The notes below the pieces were generated by a model, which did not search any database, was not told the origin of the DNA, and saw only the letters and a program-made list of their open reading frames with translations. Positions 28,674-39,097 of a stretch of 48,672 nt of DNA are shown here, piece by piece. Numbering within the stretch: position 1 is the stretch's first letter; each line of letters opens with the position of its first letter. Position numbers and translations under genes: made by a program. This DNA is from Coleofasciculaceae cyanobacterium RL_1_1 (GTDB lineage: Bacteria; Cyanobacteriota; Cyanobacteriia; Cyanobacteriales; Geitlerinemataceae), in assembly GCA_012033105.1 (NCBI GenBank), contig JAAUPN010000003.1, positions 1 to 48,672 on the forward strand, written 5' to 3'.

Positions 28674-30235
28674 TTAACGCGCATCCACATTGATCACGGG
28701 CTTGATCGTTGCAACCGTGGTCGTACTTTCAAGACTCGATTGTAAAATCGGCGAGTTAACGACAGCATCATTGGCGATCGTAAACAGTGGATTTGACAAC
28801 ACCCCAGCCAGCGACGTTGCCACCACCGACAACACAAGACCCACCTGGAGCGGACGCATCCCGCGTAAATCCCAGCTCACATCTGGGTAATTCTTCACAG
28901 CCTCAGACATTTCGTGCGGCTCTTTGACCACCATCATCCGCACAACACGAATGTAGTAGTAGATCGAGACCACACTCGTGACCAGACCGAGAATTACGAG
29001 GCCGTAAAGGTTCGCTTGCCAGCCCGCCCAGAAGAGATAGATCTTACCGAAGAAGCCTGCCAGGGGCGGAATGCCGCCAAGCGAGAGCAGACAGAGGCTG
29101 AGACCCAGCGTGATCAGCGGATCTTTTTGGTAGAGACCAGCGTACTCGCTGATGCGATCGGTTCCCGTCCGCAGCGAGAAGAGAATAACGCAGGTGAACC
29201 CACCGAGGTTCATGAATAGGTAAATCAGCAGGTAAAACACCATGCTGGAATAACCGTCGGTGGTTCCAGCCAGAAGACCGATGATCACAAAACCAGCCTG
29301 CGCGATCGAGGAATACGCCAGCATCCGCTTCATACTGGTTTGCGATAGGGCAACAACGTTGCCGAGCAACATACTGAGGATCGCCAGCGCCGTGAAGACA
29401 AAGTGCCATTCGTCGCTAACACTGTAGAACGCGGTGACAAGCAAGCGAATCGCCAGGGCGAAACCCGCTGCTTTCGAGCCGACGGACAGGAAAGCAACCA
29501 CAGGTGTGGGCGATCCTTCGTAAACGCCGGCGTCCATTGGTGGAACGGTACGGCGGAAATTTTGAAGGCGATGCCGGTGATCGTGAACACGAGGGCGAGA
29601 GCGAGACCGAGGGAGGCTTCGCTATCCACCAGAGCAACAGCAATTTTATCGAGCTGGACTTCGCCGCCGGACAAACCGTAGAGCAACGAAACACCGTAGA
29701 GAAACACGGCTGAACTCGATGCGCCGATCAGCAAATATTTCAGTGCGGCTTCGTTCGATCGCGAGTCGCGCTTCATGTAGCCCGTCAGCAAGTAGGACGA
29801 GATACTGAGGGTTTCAAGCGAGACGAAAATCGTCACGAGGTCATTCGCGCTCGACAGGAACATCGCGCCCAGGGTTGCAGAGAGCAAAATGGCGAGAAAT
29901 TCAGCGAGGGACGTGCCGCTTTGCTCCACGTAACGGATCGACATCAGAATCGTCGTCACAGTGGAGAGGGCGATGATACCCCGGAAGACCAGGCCGATCG
30001 GGTCGCTGTTAAACGCGCCGAGAAAGCCGATCGCGTCGCCTGCGGCCTGCCATTGCACGACGATCGCGGCAATGCTAGCGAGGAGACCGCCGATCGCGAT
30101 GTAGGGCGTCCAAGGCACGGATTTACGACCGGCGATCAGGTCGGTGACGAGGACAGCTAGCAGCGTGATGATGACGATCCCCTCCGGCCAGATCGTCCCG
30201 GCGTTTAGCTGGGAAGCGAGATTTGCAACATCCAT
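28674..30235 (-). CDS. ndhB: NAD(P)H-quinone oxidoreductase subunit 2 (NdhB), frameshifted
   Basis: Membrane proton-channel subunit of the photosynthetic NDH-1 complex (cyclic electron flow, respiration, CO2 uptake). Start ATG 30235 ([20 protein letters not shown]). The upstream frame runs through many hydrophobic helices to [10 protein letters not shown] and then loses family character. The downstream frame begins [20 protein letters not shown] and continues to the normal end. The join is at the GCCGGCG around 29526-29532; one inserted base (for example CCG-GAC-GTT) restores [13 protein letters not shown], a conserved NdhB sequence. Repaired length, about 520 residues, is normal. Single-copy ndhB is functionally important, so this is most likely a sequence error. 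Confidence 0.92.
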
Positions 30236-30370
30236 AGGTAAGTTCGGGTCGAGCGGTAATCGGTTTGATGTGAACGAAAGCAAGGAAATTTAAGACCAGT
30301 TCGCGCGATGACGGTCTCGCACATTCCAAATCTTAGCGTTTCGACGGTGACCATTCTGGGGGGTGGGTCT

Positions 30371-30590
30371 CAAGCCCCGGACTTTTAGTCCGCATCTTGG
30401 CTCTATTTTGTTAGAGTATACGAAAGTCGCCGGGGGATACTCGGAGACTCAAAACGAACGTGGAGGGTGCATAAGACTAGCTTGCTAGCAATGCCCGTTG
30501 AAGCGTTAAGCCACAAAGTGGAGCAGCAGCCTAGCCTGTTCGCCTAGCTTTAGAATCCTCGGACTTTAAGTCCGGGGAGCATGTCAATAA
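30371..30590. mobile_element. IS200/IS605-like relic lacking transposase, with possible orphan guide-type RNA
   Basis: Left end: a hairpin CGGACT-TTT-AGTCCG at 30378-30392 preceded by CAAGCCC. Right end: a hairpin at 30558-30577 (CCTCGGACTTTAAGTCCGGGG, stem with the same CGGAC/GTCCG core) followed by AGCATGTCAA. Imperfect subterminal hairpins and a GGGGAG..GTCAA right end are, from memory, the pattern of cyanobacterial IS200/IS605-type elements. No TnpA or full TnpB is present. The 90 bp before the right hairpin still read as a short TnpB-tail-like frame (AMPVEALSHKVEQQPSLFA, stop at 30546-30548), the region that in complete elements overlaps the guide (omega) RNA. Extent is approximate. Confidence 0.55.
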
Positions 30591-30664
30591 CGCGGTGCTA
30601 AGACTTACCGCTGGAACGGCTGTTGAGAGTCGCGTGTCAATAGCGACGCTCAACCACTGTCCAG

Positions 30665-33600
30665 TTAGAAGTGACCATTGATAGCGGGAACGCAGCGTTC
30701 ACACAGGGTGGAATGCTCGTGATTCGTGCCGACTTTATCAGAGTAGTTCCAGCAGCGTTCGCATTTTTCACCATCAGCCGCGACGATCGCCACACCACAG
30801 GTCTCGGTGATTTCGCTGTAGTCCGAGGCGGAAATCGCCTCGGGTGTGGTGACAAGCTCGACCTGTGAACAGATAAACAGGTAGCGCAGTTCATCGACAC
30901 CGTTACCCGTCGAGGCGAACTGTGTTGAGGTCAGCTCGGGTGAGGTTGGCGCGGGAGGGGCAACAGGCTCCGGAGTTGGGGGAATGATCGGTGCTTCGGT
31001 TTGGATGGCCGGTGATTCAGGTTCGATCGCCATGTCTGCGATCGGCTCCGGTTCGGCGACCGAGTCTGTCATCACGGGTTCTTCCGTCTGCGGTAAAGCC
31101 GCGATCGGCTCACTCGCCGCCGTTAGGATCGTTTGAGTCGATCCCAAGAGGCGAGCTTTGTAATCGTTAAATTGCTCGATCGTGCGGCGACGATCGCGGG
31201 CAAACAGCCACTTTTTATAGATAAACCAGCCGCTATAGCTCACCCCGATGAACGATAAGGCGGTCGGCAATAGAAATAGGCCGTTAACCGCACCGAGCAG
31301 ATCGCTACAAATGTGCAAAATGACAAAAATGGCGAAGACCAGACCGAGGTTGATGACCACTTTCTGCGATCGGCTCCAGACCCACACCAAAAATCCAGGC
31401 GCATCGACGATAAGTTGAGCGATCGTCTGGGGGGTAAGGTTGTCCAAGTCAGGAAGGTCGGGGCGATCGACATTCGCTTTCTGAGTCGGAGTGATGGGCG
31501 TAAACGCAAGCGCGACGGTTTCGGGTGCGGGTTCCGGTGCGGGTTCCGGTTCCGGTTCAACCATTGCAACAGTAGCGATCGATTCCGGCTCCGATGCTGA
31601 TACTGAAACCGTATCGGCAATGGGATCAGTTTCCGGCTCAGGAGTTGGGGACGCCTCGATCGCGAGATCCGCCGAAACCTCCGCCGAAACCGTTGAGGCG
31701 GGCGATGATTCTGCCGGATCGGCATCCGACTCGATCGCCTCCCACTGCGGATTCATCGCCGCCAACGCCGCCCGCGCCGCCTCATCTTCGACGTAAAGCA
31801 AGACCTTTGCATCCAGCGACGAGCCGATTTTCTTCTCGGCGCGAGCCTGTTCCATGACCTTATTGACGACCGTGCGATATTCCCGCTTTTTCGCCCAGGA
31901 TGCCGCGAGCGCCTCATCGCGCCACCCCTCCGGACGTGAGATCCAGCCCGCTTGGAAGACCGAATCAAACCCCGTTTCGTAGGGCAGATTTTGCCAAATG
32001 TCTTCGGCCATGTGGCACAGAACCGGCGCGATCGCCCGTGCGAGACTTTCGACGATCATCGCGATCACGGTCTGGCAGCTTCGACGGCGCGGAGCATTGG
32101 GGGTGCTGATGTAGAGCCGATCTTTGGCGATATCGAGATAGAAATTCGAGAGGTCAACGACGCAGAAATTTTGCACCGTTTGGAAAAAGCGGAAAAACTG
32201 ATAGCTCTCGAACGCGTCGGTAATTTCGTCCATCACTTCGCAGGTGCGATGGAGCATGTAGCGATCGAGTTCCGGCAAATCATCGTAGGCGATGGTGTCG
32301 GTAACTGGGTTAAAGTCGTTGATATTGCCGAGCAGGAATCGCGCTGTGTTGCGAATCTTGCGGTATACATCCGACATCTGCTTCAGGATGGTTTGACCCA
32401 GGGGAACATCGGAGGAATAATCCACCGACGAGACCCAAAGGCGCAGCACATCCGCACCGTAGGGCGGCTCTTGCTTTTGGTTTTTGCCCCCTTCGATCAC
32501 GATCGCCGGATCGACCACATTGCCGATCGACTTGCTCATCTTGCGGCCTTTTTCATCCAGCACAAACCCGTGCGTTAGCACCGTTTTGTAAGGCGCATGG
32601 CCTTCGCTGGCGACACTGGTTAGCAGGCTCGACTGGAACCAACCTCGGTGTTGATCCGATCCTTCGAGATAGAGATCCACGGGATAGCCGAGACCCCGCT
32701 CACGCGCCACCGCAGCCCAGGACGATCCCGAGTCAAACCACACATCCATCGTGTCCTGGCCTTTTTCGTAGCGATCGGCCTCAGCCTTGAGTGCGTCGGG
32801 CAGTAAGTCCGCCACGGACAGCTCCCACCAGGCATTCGATCCATGCTCCGCGACGATGCCTTGGATATGGGCGATCGTCTCCGCATTCATCAGCGGCTCA
32901 CCGGTTTCTTTGTCGTAAAACACCGGAATCGGCACGCCCCATGATCGCTGCCGCGAAATGCACCAGTCCGATCGATCACCAACCATCGCCGCAATTCGAT
33001 TCGCACCCTTTTCTGGAATCCAGGTGACATCGGCGATCGCGCTTAACGCCGCATCACGGAACCCTTCGACTGACGCAAACCATTGATCGGTAGCACGGAA
33101 GATGGTCGGCTTTTTCGTCCGCCAATCGTAGGGATATTTGTGTTCGTAAGGCTCTCGCAGCAGCAGCGATTGACTTGCGGCGAGGGCTTCGATGATTTTG
33201 TCGTTGGCGTCAGTGAGAACGTTGAGTCCGGCAAATTCTGCGCCCGCTTCTTCGGTAAAGCGTCCGGCGGCATCTACGGGCGACAGAATCGGCAAGCCGT
33301 AACGTTGACCCACGATGTAGTCATCTTGACCGTGACCTGGAGCGGTATGAACTAAGCCTGTACCTGAATCGGTGGTGACGTAATCACCGCCAATCACGAC
33401 CTCACTTTCACGATCGAAGAGCGGATGTTTGTACTTACAGTGTTCGAGGCGCTCGCCCTTAATCGTGTCAAGTATGGTTAGTTTGGCCTTAAACGTTGTT
33501 TCGAGACGTGGGATGGCATCAGCCGCCACGAGCAGAAACTTACCGGCAGCCGCGTCGAATTCCAGATCCGTTTCAACCACGGCATAGGTCAGTTCGGGAT

Positions 33601-34372
33601 TGACACTAACGGCTAGATTCGCCGGAATCGTCCACGGCGTCGTCGTCCAAATCGCCACCCACAAATCGGGGATGTAATCCTCCAAAATATTAGTCGCTTT
33701 GTCGGACAGGCTCGTGAGCTGAAACGCAGCGTAGATACTGGGCGAAACGTGACCTTCGGGGTATTCCAGTTCGGCTTCAGCTAGAGCCGTGCGCGAGCTT
33801 GGACTCCAGTGGACGGGTTTTCGACCGCGATAGATGTGACCTTTGGTGACCATTGCTCCGAAGACGCCGATCTGCGCGGCTTCGTATTCTGGCGTCAGGG
33901 TCAAGTAAGGATTATCCCAATCGCCCCAAACTCCGTAGCGCTTGAAACTTTCGCGCTGTTCCTCTACGGTTTTGCGGGCAAATTCGGCGGCTTTCGCGCG
34001 TAGGGTTAACGGTGTAAGCTGCTGACGCTCACTTGACTTCATGCTTTGCAGCACTTTGAGTTCGATCGGTAGACCGTGGCAGTCCCAGCCCGGTACATAG
34101 CGAACTTTCCGCCCCTGAAGGATCTGGTAACGGTTAATAATGTCTTTGAGAATTTTATTGAGAGCGTGGCCAATATGCAGCGCACCGTTGGCATAGGGTG
34201 GCCCATCGTGCAGTACGAAGGGTTCACCGCTGCCTGCGGCTTGGGTCTCGTAAATGGCGTGATCAGCCCAAAATTGCTGGAGTTCCGGTTCGCGCACGAC
34301 GGCGTTAGCGCGCATGGAAAACCCCGTTTCGGGCAAATTAACAGTGTCTGAATAGCGTTTTTCTTCGGCCAC
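30665..34372 (-). CDS. ileS: Isoleucyl-tRNA synthetase with internal CAAD membrane domain
   Basis: A 1235-residue class I synthetase charging tRNA-Ile. HIGH is at residues 66-69 ([13 protein letters not shown]) and KMSKS at 611-615. A zinc-binding end follows with cysteines at 1204, 1207, 1224 and 1227. Typical IleRS is about 940-960 residues; the excess sits between roughly 881 and 1150. It consists of a Pro/Glu/Ala-rich linker, a CAAD domain (about 1006-1077: [20 protein letters not shown], a second helix through [20 protein letters not shown], then the basic [16 protein letters not shown]), and another Pro/Glu linker. CAAD is a known cyanobacterial domain that ties some synthetases to thylakoid membranes. 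Here it is inserted upstream of the zinc finger, not at the extreme end. Start ATG 34372. Confidence 0.95.
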   Translation of the reverse strand: MAEEKRYSDTVNLPETGFSMRANAVVREPELQQFWADHAIYETQAAGSGEPFVLHDGPPYANGALHIGHALNKILKDIINRYQILQGRKVRYVPGWDCHGLPIELKVLQSMKSSERQQLTPLTLRAKAAEFARKTVEEQRESFKRYGVWGDWDNPYLTLTPEYEAAQIGVFGAMVTKGHIYRGRKPVHWSPSSRTALAEAELEYPEGHVSPSIYAAFQLTSLSDKATNILEDYIPDLWVAIWTTTPWTIPANLAVSVNPELTYAVVETDLEFDAAAGKFLLVAADAIPRLETTFKAKLTILDTIKGERLEHCKYKHPLFDRESEVVIGGDYVTTDSGTGLVHTAPGHGQDDYIVGQRYGLPILSPVDAAGRFTEEAGAEFAGLNVLTDANDKIIEALAASQSLLLREPYEHKYPYDWRTKKPTIFRATDQWFASVEGFRDAALSAIADVTWIPEKGANRIAAMVGDRSDWCISRQRSWGVPIPVFYDKETGEPLMNAETIAHIQGIVAEHGSNAWWELSVADLLPDALKAEADRYEKGQDTMDVWFDSGSSWAAVARERGLGYPVDLYLEGSDQHRGWFQSSLLTSVASEGHAPYKTVLTHGFVLDEKGRKMSKSIGNVVDPAIVIEGGKNQKQEPPYGADVLRLWVSSVDYSSDVPLGQTILKQMSDVYRKIRNTARFLLGNINDFNPVTDTIAYDDLPELDRYMLHRTCEVMDEITDAFESYQFFRFFQTVQNFCVVDLSNFYLDIAKDRLYISTPNAPRRRSCQTVIAMIVESLARAIAPVLCHMAEDIWQNLPYETGFDSVFQAGWISRPEGWRDEALAASWAKKREYRTVVNKVMEQARAEKKIGSSLDAKVLLYVEDEAARAALAAMNPQWEAIESDADPAESSPASTVSAEVSADLAIEASPTPEPETDPIADTVSVSASEPESIATVAMVEPEPEPAPEPAPETVALAFTPITPTQKANVDRPDLPDLDNLTPQTIAQLIVDAPGFLVWVWSRSQKVVINLGLVFAIFVILHICSDLLGAVNGLFLLPTALSFIGVSYSGWFIYKKWLFARDRRRTIEQFNDYKARLLGSTQTILTAASEPIAALPQTEEPVMTDSVAEPEPIADMAIEPESPAIQTEAPIIPPTPEPVAPPAPTSPELTSTQFASTGNGVDELRYLFICSQVELVTTPEAISASDYSEITETCGVAIVAADGEKCERCWNYSDKVGTNHEHSTLCERCVPAINGHF

Positions 34373-34582
34373 GGTTCGCTCTCGTTATCCCTCACGATCG
34401 TGTGTGTCGATGCGCTAATCGAGTGACCAGCCAAAAAGTTTAAGGAACAAGCCAAACGGCGATCGAGCGTACACTATCTTACAGAGTTCCTGAAGCAAAG
34501 CACACTGAATTCAGAACTGGATTAGAGTAAGCCCTGAGATTGAGACCGGTTAAGCGGGCTGAAATCAACACCTATCAAGCGT

Positions 34583-35179
34583 ATGCTTCAATGGACACAA
34601 TCTGTAACCTCTCACGAGTTTGACTTGCTTATGCGCTCGCTCCAGTCACTCACCTCCGCCGTTGTCGCACTTTCGATCGCGACGGGAATCGCTACACCTT
34701 CCCCCGCCGTCGCTGCGCCCTCCAATGACCAGACCCAGACGACATTGATCGCCCGTCCCGTTGCCAGCCGCACGACAATCACCCTCCAAAAAGCCGCCAA
34801 CACCTGGCTGTCTCCGATCGCGGATACCAATCAGTTTGAGCGCTACTTTGAACAATGTGCCAATGCCGCACCAGAAGAAGCCTTGAGCGCCTGTGAGCAG
34901 GCCACAACCCTAGAACCGGATGTTGCGATCGCCTGGGATAATCTCGGCGCAGTGCTCGAACAACTGGGACGTTACGAGGATGCCCTTGCCGCGCTGAATC
35001 GTGCGGTAACCCTGACGCCGAATGATGCCAACATTTGGTACAACGTCGGCGTTGTGCTGGCAAAGCTGCACCAGTATGAGTCTTCCGTTGCCGCGTTTGA
35101 AGAAGCCTATCGCCTCAACCCAGAGGATGAACTCGCACGTAAATACGCCGAGCTACTGCGTGATCAATTCGGCAATTAG
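34583..35179 (+). CDS. Exported TPR-repeat protein
   Basis: About 198 residues from 34583, or about 182 from the ATG at 34631, which puts a signal peptide (LTSAVVALSIATGIATPSPA) at the very start and is therefore preferred. Two clear TPR units follow: AIAWDNLGAVLEQLGRYEDA and NIWYNVGVVLAKLHQYESSV, each with the W-G-Y-A/P spacing. A cysteine pair near residues 90-102 precedes them. TPRs mediate protein-protein contacts; partner unknown. scpA begins 38 bp after the stop in the same direction. Confidence 0.8.
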   Translation: MLQWTQSVTSHEFDLLMRSLQSLTSAVVALSIATGIATPSPAVAAPSNDQTQTTLIARPVASRTTITLQKAANTWLSPIADTNQFERYFEQCANAAPEEALSACEQATTLEPDVAIAWDNLGAVLEQLGRYEDALAALNRAVTLTPNDANIWYNVGVVLAKLHQYESSVAAFEEAYRLNPEDELARKYAELLRDQFGN

Positions 35180-35217
35180 CTCGCCTGAAGTCTGCCGGTG
35201 TCAGCGAGGATTGTGCC

Positions 35218-36063
35218 TTGAGCGAGGAAAAATCGTTAACCCAAGATGCGATCGCCCTATTGCTTGATTTAGCAGAGCGTGGCGAGATCGATCCCTGGGA
35301 TGTGCAAGTCATTGAGGCGATCGATCGTCATCTACGTCCGCTGATTCCGTCCGAGGAACTAGAAGCCGCCAGCAGTGGTACGGGGCGATCGCCCTACGGT
35401 GCGGATCTGTCGCGATCGGGGCAAGGTTTTCTCTATGCATCGATGCTGTTATTGCTCAAAGCCGATGCCTTACTCGAAGCCGAGTCCTATGCTGACGCAC
35501 CGGAACCAGAGCCAGAACTTTGGGATCACAGCGATGATCCCAGTGTCCTACCGCTAAACCTCGAAAAAGCCCTCCGCCGTCGCGCCGTCGCGCCACCACC
35601 TCGCAAGCGCCCGGTGACCCTCCAAGAGATGATCCACCAGATCCAACTCATGGAGAAGACCCTCGCCGATAAACCCACTCGTCCGCGATCGCCCCGTCAT
35701 CTCAAACAAGGCAGCAAACAAGCTGCCCGTCAGATCAGTCAGCTCGCCCACTCGGAAAACCTGACGGAAACTGCCGACGATATTGACCTATTTTTGTCCG
35801 AAAACTGGCCGCAACTGTCCCAGGGTGAGTCCTGGATCAACTTCGATCGCCTCGTTGCCGCTTGGTCACCCAACGTCGTGACCCCAGCCCAGGATCAATC
35901 TCATCCGGATCATGAACCCTCACCCGCCCATCATCACGTCGGCACATTCTGGGCGTTGCTGCTGCTCGCCTCCCAATCCCGCGTCGAATTGCAGCAGGCT
36001 GAATTTTATGGCGAGATTAAACTTCGACCGATCAATCCGGCGCTAGAAGTCTCCGTCTTGTAA
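35218..36063 (+). CDS. scpA: Segregation and condensation protein A (ScpA)
   Basis: A 281-residue kleisin that bridges SMC heads for chromosome condensation. The start is TTG 35218 (SEEKSLTQDAIALLLDLAER). The N-terminal helix with AERGEIDPWDVQVIEAID is the ScpA signature, followed by YASMLLLLKADALLEAES. The middle is a basic Pro/Arg-rich linker, and the C-terminal winged-helix part ends with WALLLLASQSRVELQQAEFY. Length is typical for cyanobacterial ScpA. No scpB is adjacent. It is followed by the sugar nucleotidyltransferase gene after about 100 bp. Confidence 0.88.
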   Translation: MSEEKSLTQDAIALLLDLAERGEIDPWDVQVIEAIDRHLRPLIPSEELEAASSGTGRSPYGADLSRSGQGFLYASMLLLLKADALLEAESYADAPEPEPELWDHSDDPSVLPLNLEKALRRRAVAPPPRKRPVTLQEMIHQIQLMEKTLADKPTRPRSPRHLKQGSKQAARQISQLAHSENLTETADDIDLFLSENWPQLSQGESWINFDRLVAAWSPNVVTPAQDQSHPDHEPSPAHHHVGTFWALLLLASQSRVELQQAEFYGEIKLRPINPALEVSVL

Positions 36064-36162
36064 GGTAACGATTCGCCAAAGGGTATCGTATAAACTACGC
36101 CATAGGTCTCCCTGTGGATGATCGGGCTGACTTAGAACGGACTAAAATCCCATCCAAAAATT

Positions 36163-37347
36163 ATGAAAGCAATGATCTTGGCTGCGGGTAAAGGTACTCG
36201 CGTTCGCCCGATTACCCAAACCATCCCCAAACCGATGATTCCCATCTTGCAAAAGCCAGTGATGGAATTTTTGTTGGAGTTGCTGCGGCAACATAGCTTT
36301 ACACAGGTGATGGTCAATGTGAGCCATCTGGCGCACGAGATCGAAAACTACTTTCGGGATGGTCAGCGTTTCGGGGTTGAAATTGGCTATTCCTTTGAAG
36401 GGAAAATCACCGCCGAGGGAGAGCTACAGGGCCAAGCGCTCGGTTCGGCGGGCGGGATGAAACGCATCCAGGATTTTAAGCCGTTCTTTGATGACACGTT
36501 TGTCGTGTTGTGCGGTGATGCGCTGATCGATCTTGACCTTACTGAAGCGGTGCGTTGGCATAAGGAGAAAGGATCGATCGCCACGATCATCATGAAGACT
36601 GTACCGATCGAGGAAGTGCCGAGCTACGGTGTCGTCGTGACGGAAGACGATGGGCGGATTAAGACCTTCCAGGAAAAACCAGCGATCGATCAAGCCCTCA
36701 GTACGACAATCAACACTGGGATTTATATCTTCGAGCCGGAGATTTTTGATTACATTCCCTCGGGACAGGAATTTGACATCGGGAGCGATCTGTTTCCGAA
36801 ACTGGTGGAAATGGATGCGCCATTTTACGGGCTGGCGATGGATTTCCAGTGGGTTGATATTGGGCGTGTGCCGGACTATTGGCGGGCGGTGCGGAGTGTG
36901 TTGCGCGGGGATGTGAAGAACGTGTCGATTCCGGGTAAGGAGGTCGCACCGGGGATTTATACGGGGATTAATGTCGATGTGAATTGGGACAAGGTGGATA
37001 TCACGGGGCCGGTGTATATCGGGGCGATGACGCGAATTGAGGACGGGGCGAAGATTATCGGCCCGAGTATGATCGGCCCGAACTGTTGTATCTGCGGCAA
37101 TTCGACGGTGGATAATAGCGTGATTTTCGAGTATTCACGCCTCGGGCGCGGGGTGCGGCTGGTCGATAAGCTGGTGTTTGGTCGGTATTGTGTCGATAGC
37201 AAGGGCAATGCGATCGATGTGCAGGCGGCGGCGCTGGACTGGCTGATCACGGATGCGCGACAAGATCCACCGACGCGGGTTCCGGCAGAACACCAGGCGA
37301 TCGCCGAGCTGCTGGGCGGTGATGGTAATTCACTGGTTGGGGATTAA
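36163..37347 (+). CDS. Mannose-1-phosphate guanylyltransferase-like NDP-sugar pyrophosphorylase
   Basis: A 394-residue nucleotidyltransferase that likely makes GDP-mannose or another NDP-sugar. The N-terminus MKAMILAAGKGTRVRPITQT carries the GxGTRxxPxT-type nucleotide-binding loop, then KPMIPILQKPVMEFLLELL; the acidic metal site lies in VVLCGDALIDLDL. The C-terminal left-handed beta-helix repeats (GPVYIGAMTRIEDGAKIIGP) are present. Unlike some relatives it has no fused phosphomannomutase domain. It sits between scpA and a Gfo/Idh/MocA oxidoreductase in the same direction, consistent with sugar-nucleotide metabolism. Exact sugar and nucleotide are not determined. Confidence 0.85.
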   Translation: MKAMILAAGKGTRVRPITQTIPKPMIPILQKPVMEFLLELLRQHSFTQVMVNVSHLAHEIENYFRDGQRFGVEIGYSFEGKITAEGELQGQALGSAGGMKRIQDFKPFFDDTFVVLCGDALIDLDLTEAVRWHKEKGSIATIIMKTVPIEEVPSYGVVVTEDDGRIKTFQEKPAIDQALSTTINTGIYIFEPEIFDYIPSGQEFDIGSDLFPKLVEMDAPFYGLAMDFQWVDIGRVPDYWRAVRSVLRGDVKNVSIPGKEVAPGIYTGINVDVNWDKVDITGPVYIGAMTRIEDGAKIIGPSMIGPNCCICGNSTVDNSVIFEYSRLGRGVRLVDKLVFGRYCVDSKGNAIDVQAAALDWLITDARQDPPTRVPAEHQAIAELLGGDGNSLVGD

Positions 37348-37374
37348 CCCTCCCCGTCCAAGCGTCATTGAACT

Positions 37375-37395
37375 GGTGGGCATTGCCCACCCTAC
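37375..37395. repeat. Small palindromic repeat GGTGGGC-ATT-GCCCACC-CTAC
   Basis: A 7-bp perfect stem (37375-37381 with 37385-37391) followed by CTAC. Short GTGGGCAATGCCCAC motifs are scattered between genes of many cyanobacteria. It lies just before the oxidoreductase start, so an upstream frame opening at 37368 is translated from this repeat and is not used. Confidence 0.6.
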
Positions 37396-37400
37396 CTTTT

Positions 37401-38491
37401 ATGGCATCTGCGAAAAATAGCCCAATCGCGATCGCGATTCTTGGCGCAGGCCGCTGGGGTCGTCATTTAATTCGGAATTTTCACCAAATCCCTGACGCGC
37501 AAATTCTGGCCGTCATTGACCCCGATCAGACACGCCGATCGGCGGTGATGACAGAGATCGGGATTGGCGATGATGTGGCCGTTTGCGACAGTTGGGCTGC
37601 GTTCTGCGATCGTGAAGATCTCGCCGACCAACGTGATCGGCCTGACGCGATCGTCATCGCCACACCCGCGACCGCCCACTACGCCACGATCGCCGATGCC
37701 CTCCAGCGCGGCTACCACGTCCTGTGCGAAAAGCCCCTGACCCTAGACTATGGCGAATGCCGCCACCTCTGCGACCTAGCAGAACAGCAGCACCGCCAAT
37801 TATTCATCGACCACACCTACCTGTTTAACCCGGCAGTACAACGCGGTGCGGAACTGATCCGCGAAGGCGCGATCGGCGAGCGACGCTATGGCTACGCCGC
37901 AAGGGTTCACCTAGCCCCGGTACGCCGAGATGTGGATGTGGTCTGGGATTTGGTCATCCACGACATTAGTATTTTGAATCATTGGCTCGGGGAAATGCCC
38001 CAACGTCTCAGTGCGATCGGTCAAGCATGGCTACAGCCCACAACTCCCGAACACGCCCCGATCGATTTATTTCCCAACGGGTTGGCCGATGTCAGCTTTA
38101 TTCGTCTCGTGTATCCTAGCGGCGTGACGATCCAGGTGCATTTGTCCTGGTTTAACCCGGATAAACAGCGCCGCCTCGCTGTCGTCGGCAGTCGTGGCAC
38201 ACTGGTGTTTGATGAGCTGGCAGACTCACCGCTGACGTTACATCGTGGGCAGATGGAGCAGCAGCCGTCCGGTTTTTGGGAACCGATCGATCAGGCGATC
38301 GAGCCGATTGTGCTGGATACCGGAGAACCGTTGCGTAATGTTTGTACGAGTTTTTGGATTGTATTCGGAACGATCGCCCCTCAGAGATTTCCTCGGGAGC
38401 CATTGGCGCAGAACTGGTGCGGGTCTTGCTGGCAATTTCGCGATCGGTCAATGCGGATGGTGCATGGGTTGACGTAGCATCGATCGTCTAG
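37401..38491 (+). CDS. Gfo/Idh/MocA family oxidoreductase (frameshifted)
   Basis: An NAD(P)-dependent sugar or sugar-nucleotide dehydrogenase of about 363 residues after repair. The Rossmann start is AIAILGAGRWGRHLIRNF; the family EKPLTLDYGEC (catalytic lysine) and the later DLVIHDISILNHWLG (conserved histidine) are visible. After LRNVCTSF the frame becomes unlike the family. Adding one T to T5 at 38351-38355 gives LDCIRNDRPSEISSGAIGAE and a typical helical end stopping at 38491. ATG 37401 (MASAKNSPIAIAI) is chosen. It follows the nucleotidyltransferase gene, suggesting a joint role in nucleotide-sugar or polysaccharide synthesis; the substrate is unknown. Confidence 0.88.
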
Positions 38492-38551
38492 GCCGATCGC
38501 TTCGGTTGATCGGTGCGCCGGTTTGCGGGTTGCTACCAAAACGAAAACGGA

Positions 38552-39013
38552 TTAACCCACGAACAGCAGCCGACTACATACACCGATCGCCAGACCGATG
38601 GCGATCGCCATTCCCAGCGCCAAACTTGCCGTACCCGAATTCACACCGTGCTGTTGCGTCATGGCATGAGTCCGCAGGGTAAAAACGGTTAACGCCGCCG
38701 GGATTGAGCCAAACAAAATGAGTACGAGCAAACCGGCAATCAAACCCGCGACGGCACGACCGAGCCCTTGCAGCGCCAGCCCCGACAAGGTGAACACCCC
38801 GATCACCACACCCGTTAACCCGATCGCCCCAACCCCTAAACCCACCACAATCTGCCAGAGTGGCCGCGTCGCCAGCATCGCACTGACCCTGGGTTTCGGC
38901 GCTAGCTTTGGGGTTAACGGTGATTTGGGAGCAGACACGATCGGAGCGTGTCCGGCGATGTCTTTCGCATTAGAGCCAGATTCAGAATCAGAACTTTGCA
39001 TCGGGATAGACAT
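38552..39013 (-). CDS. Hypothetical membrane protein, about three to four helices
   Basis: A 153-residue protein with an AAGGAG ribosome site just upstream of ATG 39013. The first 45 residues are polar and Pro/Lys-rich. Hydrophobic segments follow: WQIVVGLGVGAIGLTGVVIG, AVAGLIAGLLVLILFGSIPA and LALGMAIAIGLAIGVCS. A short loop RTHAMTQQHGVN lies between the last two. I do not recognise a domain. It sits on the opposite strand, between the oxidoreductase and the CbiX gene. Confidence 0.7.
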   Translation of the reverse strand: MSIPMQSSDSESGSNAKDIAGHAPIVSAPKSPLTPKLAPKPRVSAMLATRPLWQIVVGLGVGAIGLTGVVIGVFTLSGLALQGLGRAVAGLIAGLLVLILFGSIPAALTVFTLRTHAMTQQHGVNSGTASLALGMAIAIGLAIGVCSRLLFVG

Positions 39014-39097
39014 ACACTCCTTGTTGATCCGTTGATCCGCGTGAGGATTCTCAACTCCGACAGCAAAAGCAGGTATAGCTGCTTAATCGCGCCAGAC

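Noticed and set aside
31952-32578. 208-residue plus-strand frame
   Set aside because: It is antisense to ileS and shows no independent ribosome site or domain.
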